From positions 288 to 27,606 of the forward strand of contig JAIPMN010009164.1 in NCBI GenBank assembly GCA_020650975.1: DNA of 27,319 bases, written 5' to 3'. Below, piece by piece: positions 1 through 12,044 of this stretch; positions within the stretch are counted from its first letter, which is position 1; every line of letters begins with the position of its first letter. The notes below the pieces were generated by a model that saw nothing but the letters and a program-made list of their open reading frames with translations, ran no database searches and was not told the origin of the DNA. Source of the DNA: Apostichopus californicus. Lineage: Eukaryota; Echinodermata; Holothuroidea; Aspidochirotida; Stichopodidae. Both the position numbers and the translations under genes were made by a program.

Positions 1-16
1 CCCCCCCCCCCCCCCC
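1..16. repeat. Poly-C homopolymer at window edge
   Basis: Sixteen C residues open the window, directly before a decayed retrotransposon end. It could be a genuine mononucleotide tract or an assembly edge; nothing more can be said. Confidence 0.7.
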
Positions 17-21
17 AATAT

Positions 22-395
22 TTGAAACAAATCGCCGCCCCTGGTTTTGACAATTTATCCTTCACTGACTTGTTCATGTTTGCTAACAGTAGTTGTACCA
101 GAGGTCATTGTCTTAGACTCCAATAGTCACATAGTAGGATTAATATTCGGCATAACTTTTTTTCTAATAGGGTTTTGAATGAGTGGAACGGTTTTCCTGA
201 GAAAGTTGTACTTGCAAGTAGTGTGAATGGGATTAAGAATGCTTTGGACAAGCACTTTAAGCATTGTAATCGGGTCTGAGTGTTTGTGTCTTCAGTTTTA
301 TTTCTCTCCTACTGTATAGCGTCCTTGATGGGGACTTGAGTGTCCCTCCTGGTCCTTCTTAGCTACTAAAGTAAGCTTAACTAAACTTAACTTCT
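22..395 (+). mobile_element. 3' end of a degraded non-LTR (LINE) retrotransposon
   Basis: One frame from 43 to the TGA at 277-279 reads as the C-terminal end of a LINE reverse transcriptase ORF. It contains the pieces FMFANSSCTRGH, INIRHNFFSNRV and LNEWNGFPEKVV, then a Leu-Asp-Lys-His stretch before the stop; the phenylalanine/asparagine block followed by NEWN..P is typical of CR1/L2/Jockey-type elements. An in-frame TAG at 124-126 shows the copy is dead. A short 3' UTR follows to about 395, ending in CTTAACT-like repeats. Only the tail is present, as expected for 5'-truncated insertion. The clade is uncertain; the LINE identity is fairly safe. Confidence 0.75.
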
Positions 396-1556
396 GAGAA
401 ATATCGAACAAAATAAACTTGTCAAAATTGTGAAAACATAAGGTTGGTTAAAATTCTCTCCCAATCAGTAGCCATCCATCACATATCTGACCATTTACCC
501 TTGTAGCACCAATAAGGGAGAATGGAAGAATAATAGCTCTGTACATTCAATTCGCACATGCGATTACGCAATACTTGTAAAGTCAAGCATACTGACTGTA
601 CACACCACGAATAAGCTACGTATTCCTAGTTCTGAGGATTTGTAGGGTAAGCCTATATTCATAACAACATCATTATTGTAACAAAAAAGAAGGAATGATT
701 TGGTTCGATTATTTCAGCAATAGTGTACAAAAAAAAAACGTTCATCACCATCAACGATGATTTTATTAATAGAGCTAGCGTAGGCCCACGTTTTACCAAC
801 CTTTTACCACTACTCACTAGGCCTAGGCCTAGTTTGACATTGACATACTACTACTGTGTACATGATGTAGGCTATACATACTACTGTTGTGTTAGAGAGA
901 TAATCGACATCAATCACAACTGCATGCCTAGTAGTAGTACTAAGTACCATCAGTACGCAATATTAATATACAGGATTATTCAGTAATATAAATACCTTTA
1001 AATAAGGTCTGCTGGATTGTTATCACCAAGGTTTGTGCCGGGTATAATTCACTATGAAATATGTAGGATAGTTTGCTACACAACTGTGAAACATTATAAA
1101 GCCTAGAGTAGAGGCTAGACCTAAATTAGATATCAGCCAATGCCAGTACTGTGGCTAACCCTTCTCCACTGTTAAGTACAATGTCAGTGAGATCTGGGAA
1201 CACCATCCACAGTGATTGCTTCCTTCCTGTAAAGTATTTTGTATGATTACAAATAACCTTATTGAAGTTAATCAATTCTAGCATATTGGTAGACCTATAA
1301 CTTTTTGATCTTATAAAGAGTTTCAGTAGAAATTTCAAATTCATACTCTATAGTTTCTCTACTTTGTATGATCACATTGGTTGGGCCCGATGTCACACTC
1401 ACAGTGAATTGAGGTTATGTATCTTCATGTAAAATACTAATATAACATAATTTAAAGAAATTAAACTCTATATGATTCTATGGTAAAGAACAATCCTTGC
1501 ACAAATATATACAGTATCTGTGTTTCATTATCTAATTATTTTGTACAGTTGTTGAA
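396..1556 (+). other. Upstream region of NLE1; no coding gene seen
   Basis: About 1.16 kb between the LINE tail and the NLE1 start codon. No ORF here resembles a known protein. It contains two overlapping TAGGCCTA palindromes at 818-831 and several CTAGRCC-like relatives near 1100-1122. A sequence resembling a 3' splice acceptor (TTATTTTGTACAG) ends at 1548, nine bases before the NLE1 ATG, so the 5' UTR may be spliced from an exon further upstream. No TATA box or transcription start can be placed. Confidence 0.5.
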
Positions 1557-4500
1557 ATGGATGAAGAAGGTGAAAGAATACTTGCACAATTTGTGGATGA
1601 GACTGGAGAAGTTACAGGAACACCATTTGATCTTCCTCTGAGTATTTCAGTGGAGAAGCTACAATTAGTTTGCAATGCAGTGTTACAAAATGTGAGTACC
1701 TTGTCACTGTATATTTTCTCTTTGTCTTGTTTTTACTGAAGACAACAGGAAAGTCATTGAGAAAACCAGATCACCAGTTGCTATGAAATTCTCAGGCATT
1801 AACTGTGTTTACCTGCAATGCAAGCATGCAGTGTTCAGTGACATTGGAGGTAAAACTCAGTGTGGTAGTGTGTGGTAGTATGCTTTTATCTGATGTCATA
1901 ACTTGTGACTATGAAATTGTATGTGGTAAGGAGTCAAACTAAAATATGGAATTCTTCATGATGAAGTAATTGCTATAGAATGAAGGTTTGTATATAACTC
2001 CTTAAGATCCAAAGACACTGGGGAAATTCTGTAAATTGGGGCCTTTGTAACGCTTATCAAAGTTAAACTAAGATCAAGGACTAAAATATTTTAAGCTGAA
2101 ACATCAACAAAAGGACAGACTGAAAAATTAGTTTTACTACATTTTTTAGAAAGCTGTGATTTAAAGAAAATAAATCTATAACTTTTTTCTTTCTTTTTCT
2201 CTCTTTCCTTTTAGGACGATTCCATTCCATACTCATTCTTCGTGAATGAGACAGAAATCACTGATACTCTGGGCAAAATCATAGCGGAGGAAAAACACGA
2301 GACCGAGAAAGTTTTGCCGATTGTATACCAACCTCAGGCAGTTTTTAAGGTCAGAGCGGTTACCAGGTGTACGAGTTCGTTACCGGGACATGCAGAGGCT
2401 GTCATATCAGTTGCATTTAGTCCCAGTGGCAGGTAGGTCTTCTTTGCTTGTTTGGAAAATTCTTGATCAAAAGAATATCTCTCATTTAATACTAGAGATG
2501 ATGTTTGGGATGAACTAATTTTAAGTACTACCAAACTTCATTTTTGTTCCTAAATCCTCTTCTTACCAATGTTCTTAACTATTTTTGCTAGTCAGAAGCA
2601 TCTGTCACATTTGATAGATGCGATGAATAACTCCCCTAAAATGCTAAATAATCTTGCTCACTATTTGGAGGGATGGTATGGATGGTATGGATGGTATGGT
2701 TTTCCTTTGCATATTTTCTTGGTGGAAGTAACAATGTCACATTTCCTATTTTGTGTGAAATATCAATGTGGCACATACAGTCAATTTCATATCCACCCAT
2801 GCTATCAAGTATTAACTTACACTACAAGGTTGCAAATAAGTCGATCAAACTAGGAAAGGATCTGTGATTTTAACTGAATCAACATTTATTTTAGTAAGTT
2901 AACACACACAAACAAAAGTACACACATGATAGACTGCTTGAGTGACATGCAGCAAATATACATATATTTTTTTTGTGGTCAAAGGTCAACAGAATTCAAG
3001 AACTGCAAAAGCCTTACAAACAGGATGTCAAGAAGAGGAATCTTGACAAAGTTCACAGCTTCGCTATAATAAGAACAAGATCTCCATTGTCTGGTTTTGG
3101 TTTTATTATTAAACATGCCAAGTATAAACCAACTCAGAGTCATCACTCTTGGTTCAATATATAATCATAAAGGTTCATTCATAATTGTCTCCATTATTTT
3201 CCCAGATACTTAGCAAGTGGTTCAGGAGACACCACAGTACGATTCTGGGACGTCAGCACAGAGACACCTGACTACACCTGTAGAGGTAATTATACAAATC
3301 AACTTAATCAACTGTTAGCATTTCTCAGAGTCAAGAGAAGAGTGGTTAGGATTTCAAAACTGTATTTGTGTATTTGAGCTGTTTGTTTGTTTGGAGCAAA
3401 TTGTATGATTACATTTCCCTTGATCATATTTCTTGTTTCTACTACAACAAATACTTTTACGAATAATTGTTAAATTGAAGTAGAACATAGTCATGAAAGT
3501 AGGTGTTGCAGGAAGCCTATTAGCTTAGCAAAGTAGAAAACTTTGTGAAGAAGAAAAGCGAAAAGCGAAAGGAATATACTGTACAAACATTTACATTCAG
3601 TATGAATTTGTGACGATAATATCTCAGGCTGTGACTTATCGATGCCCTTGCTGGTTCCAAGGTGTCTAATCGGGGCCGCAGTGTTGTGGAATATGTAGTA
3701 CATTTATATGGTCCTAATTGCATACTGGCACTTTATCTTTAAGAAGTGATAATATTTGCAATTTTGGAGTTAGGCAGTTCTACCTAGTATATACTGGTTT
3801 TGTCAGACATAGTCAAAGTTAACGTTAACATTGGAATAATCACTTTTTGCCAACTTTGATCTTCACTTGTGCTCATGTGCAATTAATGGTACTGATAATA
3901 ATGAGGAAGAATTTAGACTACTATGATGTACTTTGTCAAATTTTCATTGCTTATCATCGAGTGAGGAAATGGCAACCAGAACATATTGTTACCCGAATTC
4001 CATTGGTTGATCATAACAATGCAAGTTGCTCTTTGAACTCAGTGTGCTACCCATGAGCTTGTCAAACATCTTTGTGAATAATATGAAACTGTTGGGAGAG
4101 GTAAAATCTGACCTTTTTTGAAAGCTTCTCTGACCCCTCATCTTCCACATTTTTAACCTTTGCCATTTCGTTCCTTAATAACACAGGTCATAAACACTGG
4201 GTACTTTGTATCGCCTGGTCACCGGACGAGAAAAGACTTGCTTCTGGATGCAAGAAAAGTCAGGTGAGTTTCAATTGAACCCCAACGACTGTTACTTTGG
4301 TCAAGATGTCGCAAGATATTACAACCTATGTGGCATGTGGAAAATGGGAGTGGTTGAGACTTCACATGCAAAATTATATTTAATCTTAAAAGCTGCTTTT
4401 GAAGTGATTTTGATTAAAACTCTCCATCAGGCAACCAACCCAGGCACTGTTTACATTTTAATACATGTGTACAGTTATTTGTTTTTTATGTTTCTAATAG

Positions 4501-7500
4501 GTCACTTATCTACTAACTTTTCCTTGCTTCTTTTTCTTCGAATTTGCCCCCTACCCACCCCACCCTACATCTAGGGGCCTGTGCCAATCTGGCCAAATGG
4601 TAATTTCTGCCATTTGAGAAGCATTAAAAATGCAAACATTGGTTTGAGCTAAACTAATGCTGTTGTTGGATGCCATTTTTTGGCATCATTACACCACAGA
4701 TATTTCAATATACTAAATGTGTGCTCTAATACAGACAAATACTATGTAAAAAATTCAAATAAATACCACATTTTTCAATCTTACAGATCTGTATATGGGA
4801 TCCATCTACTGGAAAGCAATTAGGTAAAACCCTAACAGGTCACAAGCAATGGATTACATGGTTGTCATGGGAACCTTGGCACTTAAATTCAAGCTGCAGG
4901 AGACTGGTATCGTCTTCAAAGGTAGACCCTTTTCCGTTGTTCCTAATTATTTGCCATTTTTTCTCCATTTTCTGTCTGGTTTATAGAAGGATATGTTATG
5001 CATTATCTAACAAACTTGTCTTCTTTTCCAAAATATCTGGGAATTGCTTTCTTATTTTTAAGCATGATTTTTAAATTTTTAGTCTCATGTGCATTTTTTT
5101 TAAATATAGTTTGCAATGTGGTTCATGCCCTGTAGTATATAAGCTATGGGTGTTGGAGGCTTCTATCGTTTTTGTTACATGAACGGATTCCCAACTTGAT
5201 ATGAATCTCAACTGAAGAATTATGTCATGTATTATGATTATTATTATTAATTATATTATTATTAATTATTTTTTATGATTAATTTTTATTTTTATCATTA
5301 TTTTTGTTATTTTTTTGTTATTATTTTCATTATTAATTATTTTTTATGATTAATTATTATTATATTATTGTTAATTATGTCAACTGAAGACTTATGTCAT
5401 CCATAGGTTACATTGCCAACACAATTAGATGTAGACATCTTTATAGTACAGATATGGCAAGTCTAGTGGGGGTTAAGGAAATAGGGTGCTCCCATCTGTC
5501 CCAAAGCCATAGAGAAGACGAAATGCCTTTCATTTCCAAAGAGAAGAGCATTTGTAATGTATTTCAACTTTAAATCATTTGCTTCTTCTGTAATTGTTCA
5601 TATCCAGTTGAGTAAGCACCCCACAAGGGTCTAATGTTGGACCCTTGGCTTGACTTGGTGGTATCAGTCCTCACCAAGCCTCCCCCCCACTCCCCCTATC
5701 CCCACCTCTGTTTTGTTGGTTATACAGAGCTACTACATCATAACTGCAAATGATAGTCAACCTGTTGATTTTGACAACCCTTTTTTTCTTCCAGGATGGT
5801 ACTCTCAGGATATGGGACACTACATTAGGTAGTTGTATAAGAAGTCTGTCTGGTCATCTACAGAGTATATCATGTGTGAAATGGGGTGGCACCGGGCTAA
5901 TATATTCCTCATCACAGGACCGAACCGTTAAAGTATGGCGGGCAGAAGACGTGAGTATCAGATGAACAGAGTATAAAAGCTAACCTGTTTTTAATCATAG
6001 ATAGCCACCCAAAGATAACCCCCTTAATATTGCAAACGTTAAGCCTCAAACAAGTTGGACAATCACCACATTGTTTATGTGACTGCTTTAGGTCATGAAA
6101 CAACTCTCTACCAGGCCTATCACCTGAGGAATCAGAAGCTGGAAATGTTTATCGAGAGGAGCAAAACCCTCGTTATCGGAGAAAACATACAAATCGAAAC
6201 CTGAACTATTCTGAAGGATATTGATTTTCTACCATTCGGTAGTTTGAAGAGACTCCGCATCGAAACTTCATATAACTATATTTTTTTTTTTTTTTTTTTT
6301 TATTCGCATTTTTATCCAGGGTTGCTTATTCAGCAAAAGCTGGTTTCCAATAAGGCCCTGCTTTTTTACATTAAACGTTATACATAAAAAGTAAAACATA
6401 GCAATACAAAAACAATAGTTTGAAAATGATAAATAACAAATGATAAATAACAAATTGAAATGGTTTAATAACTTGATGGCTTTCTCTTGAGAAAAAGATT
6501 TGAGAACTGGTGGGATCGAGTGACCCTCCTGAATGCCACAGTAGCGTACAAAACCAGAACAGAAACAGTGTAAACTTGTCCATTAATCGTCGCAGTATAG
6601 ATGTCTGTGTCTATTAGTTTGGTAAAAATTATCCGTCAGTATCATTTCACTTTTATTCCAAACACAGCTTCAAATGTCTTCCTCTACACAAGTTTAGTCT
6701 TTGAATAATGAGTGGGTGACCGATATCCCTTTTGGGTGTTTGCTATCATTCTTCCTCAGTTTTATCCTCTCCTTTTTGTTGTTGAAACATAATCAGAATT
6801 AATTACTACATTATCACAAGGGTGGAATATACCAAGATTATACGGGAGCTAAATTATATATATATATATATCTGCATGGTCTACTTTTGACAGGGTATTT
6901 TATGTCGGACCCTTCAAGGCCACGCCCACTGGGTCAACACCATGGCCCTTAGTACAGATTACGTGATGAGAACGGGTGCATTTAACCCTGAAGACGCTGC
7001 AGTAGTGTACAAAGCCAGAACAGAATCAGGTGACTATCTTTTCAAAATTTGTTTTCTCTGACCTTTCATTCAGAATAGCATTGATAGCATTTATGATGAA
7101 CGAGGGTTCTCCTTTAATTTTATGCGAGGGCCAGTGAGAAACATTGGTTGCAGCAGAAGGCCAGTGAGAATCGAAATCTCTTAATAACGAGATTGAGCAT
7201 TGTGCAAGGTAGGTCGGTAGGGGTGCTCAAACCTTAGAGGCCTGGAGAACTTGTATGCCCGAATAGTGCAAAATGGTGGGCTGAATTTTTACGGGCCGGA
7301 TTGAAATCTTTGTGGGCCAGATTTGTCCTGTGGGCCATCTATCGGGAATTCCTGTGATAGACAAACAGAGAATTGCCAAATATTGAAATAAGCTATTATA
7401 TGGAAAGTTGAAGATCTACATTTTTTTAATCTGGCTTTTGTAACAGATGTTAGCTTGATACCTTTATCAGGTACGAAGTGTATTTTTCTAGCTTTCTCCT

Positions 7501-10500
7501 ACATTTTGATTTCCAGTTCTTTTGAAAGAATAACAACCTCTGTTATTGTACAAACATTAATGCACTCTTATTTTAGTGAAAGAGTTTTCAACCACATTAA
7601 TTCTGAAAATTTCTTTACCCGTGACCTGATTTAACTCTCCTTTTTTTTTTTGGCAAATAATTGTTTTAAAAGTAATGAAATCCATCTGTAAGTTTTTCTT
7701 TGTTGCATCTGTAAAGATTGTCATAAGCATAAAGTAAGTAAGTAAGTCAACTTTATTGAATCCCAGAAGGAAATTACATATCTGCTGTGAGCAAAACAAT
7801 GAATGATACAAAATACAAAGAACATTGATGCAATGATGCAATGAATGATACAAAATACAAAAAAACATTGATAATATACAACAGTTTTAAGTATTCCTTT
7901 TTTTGTCTGATCTTAACGTTATACTTCTTTCTTTTTTATTCATCCTCACATCAGAGGAAGAGCTCAGCAAGTTGGCAAAGAAGAGGTATGAAGAAGTCAA
8001 GGTATGTACAATGTTCTTTTATAACTTGGTTTGAAGAAAGTAAAGATGAGACCATCTGTCGTTCACCCCCCTCCCTCACCCCCCCCCCCAACAACTGATC
8101 TGTGATCATCACAGATGGATGTAGACCCTTATCGTTTGATTCTCTTTTGAAAAAGTGATGAATGAACTATGAGGCAGGTGATTGCAATTCAACTCCCATT
8201 CTTGCTGTAAAGATTAGCATTCCACATCTCCATTTGATGGAGAGTAGCGTTGTGGTAAAGTGGTTAAGGCAGTGGACTTGTGATCTAAGGATTACAGGTT
8301 CAAATCCTGGCCAGATCATTGTGTTGTGTCCTTGGGCAAGGCACTTTATCTCCATTGCCTCTCTTCACCCAGGTGTATAGATGGGGACTTGCAAGGTAAC
8401 TTGTAAATATAGTTGCGAGCGCCGGTTTGTGGCAGCACCCTATGGGAAGTCCCCATGGGGACACGTGGTTGTGGTACACTGTGGTGTCCCAGGAGAGATT
8501 GATTGAATTTTCCCCTCGTTGGAGTGAAGGTGTGACAAGTTACCAATGACCAGGGTTAAGTTGTAAAGTCGTGTGAGAGGGCCTTGGCATTGAACAAGAC
8601 TGTAAACCTAAAATAAAATAAAAAAATAAGGAGTAGAGTCAGATCCGTGACCATTCCTCATAAATACCGAGAATTGTGTAAGGCTTCCTGTCCAACCGTC
8701 ATAACATACCAGGTGTAGTATGTAAGCGGTTCTGAAATCAGTGACGAGAACAAACACAGTAAAGAAATATAAAGCATTTTACATTGGAAGAATTTGCTCA
8801 TAATCACTACACAGTTGTTATTTGTCGCCGATGAGACAGAGGCTGGTTAATGGTAAGAATTATGAAACAGACAAACCCAATCCATGTGAGGCAGAAATTT
8901 CTAACCATTGTGCCATACTTATAATCAATATGCATATGTAAAGTATTTGAAGTGCTCAGAGCTTGATTGTGTGTTAAAAGCAAGTTAGGCTTTGTATTCT
9001 AACTATTAGTGGCACGATTTATACACTAGTTCATACACGATTCATACACTAGTCAGGTGTGTACTCTTCTTATGACAGTACATCGGAACATATAACCAAA
9101 TTCAGCATCATCATATTCACACACTATTATTTTCTTTCTTTTCTTGATAGGGAAATCAACCCGAACGGCTAGTCACTGGTTCCGATGACTTCACTCTCTT
9201 CCTGTGGCACCCTGAAACAGATAAGAAATCAGTGGCCAGGATGACGGGACACCAACAACTGATCAACGAGGTCGCATTCTCGCCTGACACTAGACTCATC
9301 GCCAGTGCATCCTTTGATAAATCTGTCAAATTGTGGGACGGACGAACGGGAAAGTAAGCTGAGTTTGTTGTTCTTTTTCGTTTAATTCTCCAGCTGATAT
9401 TTCGAAGACGATCGAGTGTCATAAACTACACTGGTCGTCTGTTATAGATGCTTTAGATTGGTCAATTTTAATTGACTTTCAAATACTGTTAAATGTTTTC
9501 CTTGCTTCATTGTGACAAGCATGCCGAGTACAATACACCTGCCACCAGATTCTCAACACGTCTTGTACATTAACTGCCTGTCAGTTCAAGTTATAGTCAA
9601 GTAGTCTTGATGCGTTATACTCTTGAAAATGAAACATTGTATCAGATATTTCTCAGCAGACATCCATCCTAGTTAGCTGTTCCAGCTTCAATTCTGACAG
9701 AACAAAGAAAGTATATTTCAAGATTTTCTTTGATACAATTTTCTAATCAGTTTTCTATATAAATTTGCTGAAATATTTTCTCTAACATGAAACCGATAAT
9801 TATCAAAAACCTTTGTTTATTTTGTCAGGTTCTTAGCTTCTCTGAGAGGACATGTCAACAGAGTATATCAGGTAAGAGAAGATGGATTCACTATTAAAGA
9901 AATGATTTTCAGTACATATTTGTTTTTTTACTAAGATAGACTGTTATTACAAAACAGACAAATTCACTTAAAGATAAATATATCAGGAACTCTGTTGTAG
10001 TAAAATTTATAATTCAATTTTGTCTTTCCAATTAGCTGACTTTCTTCATCTTAAACTCATCATACATGATTTTCATAATCTTTTTCTACTGTTCTTGGTG
10101 CAACGTCTGACACGAAGTCAAGTGTCACTCATATTTCTCTTACAAAGAGAATCAAACATGAACCTTTGTCAAATTAGCAACCCTAACTTCTTAATCTTAA
10201 ACTTGTTTGACACTGTGACAAGATGTTTTTCTTCATGTGTTTGCCTTTCTCTCCCTGCCGAGTTCTTCTCCTCGTTAAATCTTTTTTGGTTTTTCTGTTG
10301 CAAATTAGTTATAATTTTTAATTGTCTCTGTACTCCATTATGCAATGAGAGATTGAATATTGGTAAATATATAACCAGAAGTGAAGGTGGATGGGAAAGG
10401 GGGAGAGGGGAGGAGGAGTATGGATTGTTTGAGACCAACAAGGACCCTTTATTTTGAACTTTGACCTTCTTGCAGGTATCCTGGGCAGCCGATAGTCGAC

Positions 10501-12044
10501 TGATCTGCAGTGGTAGTTCAGACAGCACACTGAAGGTCTGGGATGTCAAGAAGGGCAAAATCCTGCTCGACCTCCCAGGTCATGCCGACGAGGTCTACGC
10601 AGTAGATTGGAGCCCTGATGGACAGAGAGTGGCCAGTGGAGGGAAGGATAAAGTTCTTAAACTGTAAGTAACTTAAGAAAATGTGAGAAATATTACAATG
10701 TTTTATGGTTTTCATTTCTTCCGGAAATAGTTAGTTGTTGTCTGTTATTAAAAACACATTTACACTGTTACATATGTGGCCTCCCTTGGAAATATATTTT
10801 TCTTAGGTATCACCTATCTTTTATTATTCCCCTTATAGTTTACACTAAGAGTGAAATATATCCTATATTTCCTATAATAAGGTATTAAATTTTTTTTTTC
10901 TTCTTCATTTTGTATCTACCAATGAGAGCCCTGTGCATGTGTCAGAATGGTCTGGAATATTGTTATCTGAGCCGTGGACATGTGTAACAATTGTAACAAT
11001 GGATTATCGTTGACCCTGACCCCTGTGTCATATCAATATATCATAGTTACCCAGTTTCAAAATCACTAGCTTGGTTTGTTTCCAAGCCTATGTCTTCTAC
11101 TGCTGTCAGTGCTGTATGTACGCTTGACTAAAAAGTCAATAATTTTTCAAGAGATGTAACTTTTACCTGTGGAGTCATCTTACTCTTCATCTTCCAATAT
11201 CGACACTCAGCGTTTGCATGGCAGACATACGCGTAGTCTAATTTACTTGTGAATAGTGTTACCGTATGTCCTGATTAATCGGGATTGCCACATGTTTGCA
11301 ACAAAAAATCTATTTTCCAGCTGGCAATTTTTTTTCTCCACATTTTCTGAAGGTCTTTGAGACTTCCCAAAGTATCACAACTTTTGAAATATGCTTATTA
11401 AAAAAAAGTACACCGGTGGTTTGCATCACTATACGTGACCATTTTGGAAGCATGGTAGAGTAGTTTTCAATACAAAAAACATGATTGATGGCTGCATATT
11501 AGCCTATCAAGCGTGGCAGGAAAAACTGTTTAATACATGGACTACATGGTTGGCACAATATAGTACTAAGGCTAGCATGATATTAGGACACTAAATCTGT
11601 CTCATTTTTCAACCACGATAATAACGTAATGCTACATTTGAAGCTCTAGACAGATTTGTCATTGTCATAAGTGTTATAAGACTGGTTGTCATACTGGGTT
11701 TGAATGTGCAACATGACATTATGCATGCAATGGATTAGTCATATCTTAAGTCTGGTCAAAGGTCAAATGAAATATTGCAAAATATGAATCGATTCTGCAA
11801 ACGTTGCCACCCAGACTTTGTCCTGTCAGTATAGAATGATTTGTACTATATCGAGAATGGGGACCACCATTCCCTTATGTTGTATTTTTATTTATTATTG
11901 GTTATAAACTTGAGGACAACAGCAAAATGATCTTTGACCTTATAACCTTTGACCTCATCTAATCGGATTGCAAAAATACTTGACAAAATCTCTGACGTTA
12001 GCTAAAAGAAAGTATATATTTTTGTTTCTAGGTGGAGAAGGTAG
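1557..12044 (+). CDS. NLE1: Notchless homolog 1 (NLE domain + WD40 propeller), complete, 12 coding exons
   Basis: Nuclear 60S assembly factor, ortholog of yeast Rsa4. In the family the N-terminal ubiquitin-like NLE domain contacts the MIDAS of the AAA+ ATPase midasin (MDN1/Rea1), which strips it from pre-60S particles; it was first described as a Notch modulator in Drosophila. Coding exons: 1557-1691, 2215-2432, 3206-3285, 4187-4263, 4787-4921, 5795-5950, 6894-7029, 7955-8001, 9151-9353, 9829-9871, 10476-10663, 12032-12044. All introns are GT-AG and phases agree; the sum is 1431 nt, 476 residues plus TAG (human about 485). The NLE domain spans about residues 8-85; Glu59 in the NETEI stretch aligns with the human acidic residue and may be the MIDAS ligand (inference). 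The WD40 propeller runs from about 100 to the end, with clear blades such as [29 protein letters not shown] and [15 protein letters not shown]. The ATG has G at -3 and +4, with an in-frame TAA at 1533. The last exon adds only the final codons (WRR and stop). Confidence 0.97.
2671..2699 (+). repeat. Short tandem repeat, 9-bp unit GGATGGTAT
   Basis: Three consecutive copies of GGATGGTAT plus a partial, inside NLE1 intron 2. Simple minisatellite; no function visible. Confidence 0.9.
5208..5400. repeat. AT-rich low-complexity block flanked by 21-bp direct repeats
   Basis: In NLE1 intron 5 a roughly 150-bp stretch of TTA/TTTTTAT-type sequence lies between TCAACTGAAGAATTATGTCA (from 5208) and TCAACTGAAGACTTATGTCA (from 5380), each extended by a T. 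The two 21-mers differ at one position. Inside, the block ATTAATTATTTTTTATGATT occurs twice. This looks like a segmental tandem duplication with microsatellite expansion rather than a target-site duplication, which would be shorter. Confidence 0.75.
6279..6480 (-). mobile_element. Probable 3' tail of a retroelement, minus orientation
   Basis: A T-run (about 6281-6300) on the + strand is followed by sequence that, read on the - strand, ends in GGATAAAAATGCGAATA and a poly-A tail. This is the layout of a retrotransposed 3' end inserted antisense in NLE1 intron 6. No coding part of an element is visible. The family is not identified and the upstream boundary is a guess. Confidence 0.45.
6501..6568 (+). 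pseudogene. Relic duplicate of the 3' end of NLE1 exon 7
   Basis: Bases 6539-6568 match the last 30 bases of exon 7 (7000-7029) at 27 of 30 positions. A second block, TGAGAACTGGTG at 6501-6512, matches TGAGAACGGGTG at 6967-6978 in the same order. The 3' block reads VAYKTRTE against VVYKARTE in the real exon. The copy stops exactly at the exon edge: CAG is followed by TGTAAAC instead of the donor GTGACT, so the donor looks broken. Small indels between the blocks put them out of frame. The 5' half of exon 7 is not recognisable upstream. Either an old tandem exon duplication or a lost alternative exon. Confidence 0.6.
7129..7350. mobile_element. Possible hAT-like DNA transposon remnant
   Basis: In NLE1 intron 7, GGGGTGCTCAAACC (7218-7231) is followed by repeated GGGCCGGATT / GGGCCAGATTTGTCC / GTGGGCCAT phrases. 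That wording recalls the ends of many hAT non-autonomous elements, which pair a GGGGTG.TCAAA terminus with GGGCCGGATTTGGCCC-like sequence. GGCCAGTGAGAA also occurs twice just upstream (7129-7140 and 7159-7170). No transposase and no second terminal inverted repeat were found; this is a style-based call. Confidence 0.35.
7735..7880 (-). mobile_element. Probable retroelement tail with internal duplication, minus orientation
   Basis: An (AAGT)n microsatellite at about 7735-7748 adjoins TTTATTGAATCCCAGAAGGA, which read on the - strand gives an AATAAA-containing 3' end followed by the short tandem repeat, a layout used by several non-LTR elements. The unit AATGAATGATACAAAATAC occurs twice (about 7798 and 7840), a 42-bp internal duplication. 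Family not identified. Confidence 0.4.
8238..8630 (+). mobile_element. tRNA-derived SINE, near full length
   Basis: A tRNA-like head with a GTGGTTAAGGCAGTGG stretch and a clear B box, GGTTCAAATCC (8297-8307), leads a body containing TGTCCTTGGGCAAGGCACTT, a common phrase in marine-animal SINEs. It ends in an A-rich TAAAATAAAATAAAAAAATAA tail at about 8610-8630. About 390 bp, in NLE1 intron 8 in the sense direction. Head, body and tail are all present, so this looks like an intact insertion; the exact 5' edge is approximate. Confidence 0.8.

Noticed and set aside
723..986. 87-codon + strand ORF upstream of NLE1
   Set aside because: Tyr/Thr/Ile-rich with no family resemblance; it spans the TAGGCCTA repeats and ends without a donor consistent with NLE1.
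10020..10457. 145-codon + strand ORF and overlapping 129-codon - strand ORF in NLE1 intron 10
   Set aside because: Pyrimidine-rich intron sequence gives Leu/Phe/Ser/Cys-rich translation with no recognisable domain; it lies between two well-supported exons and runs into the acceptor tract.
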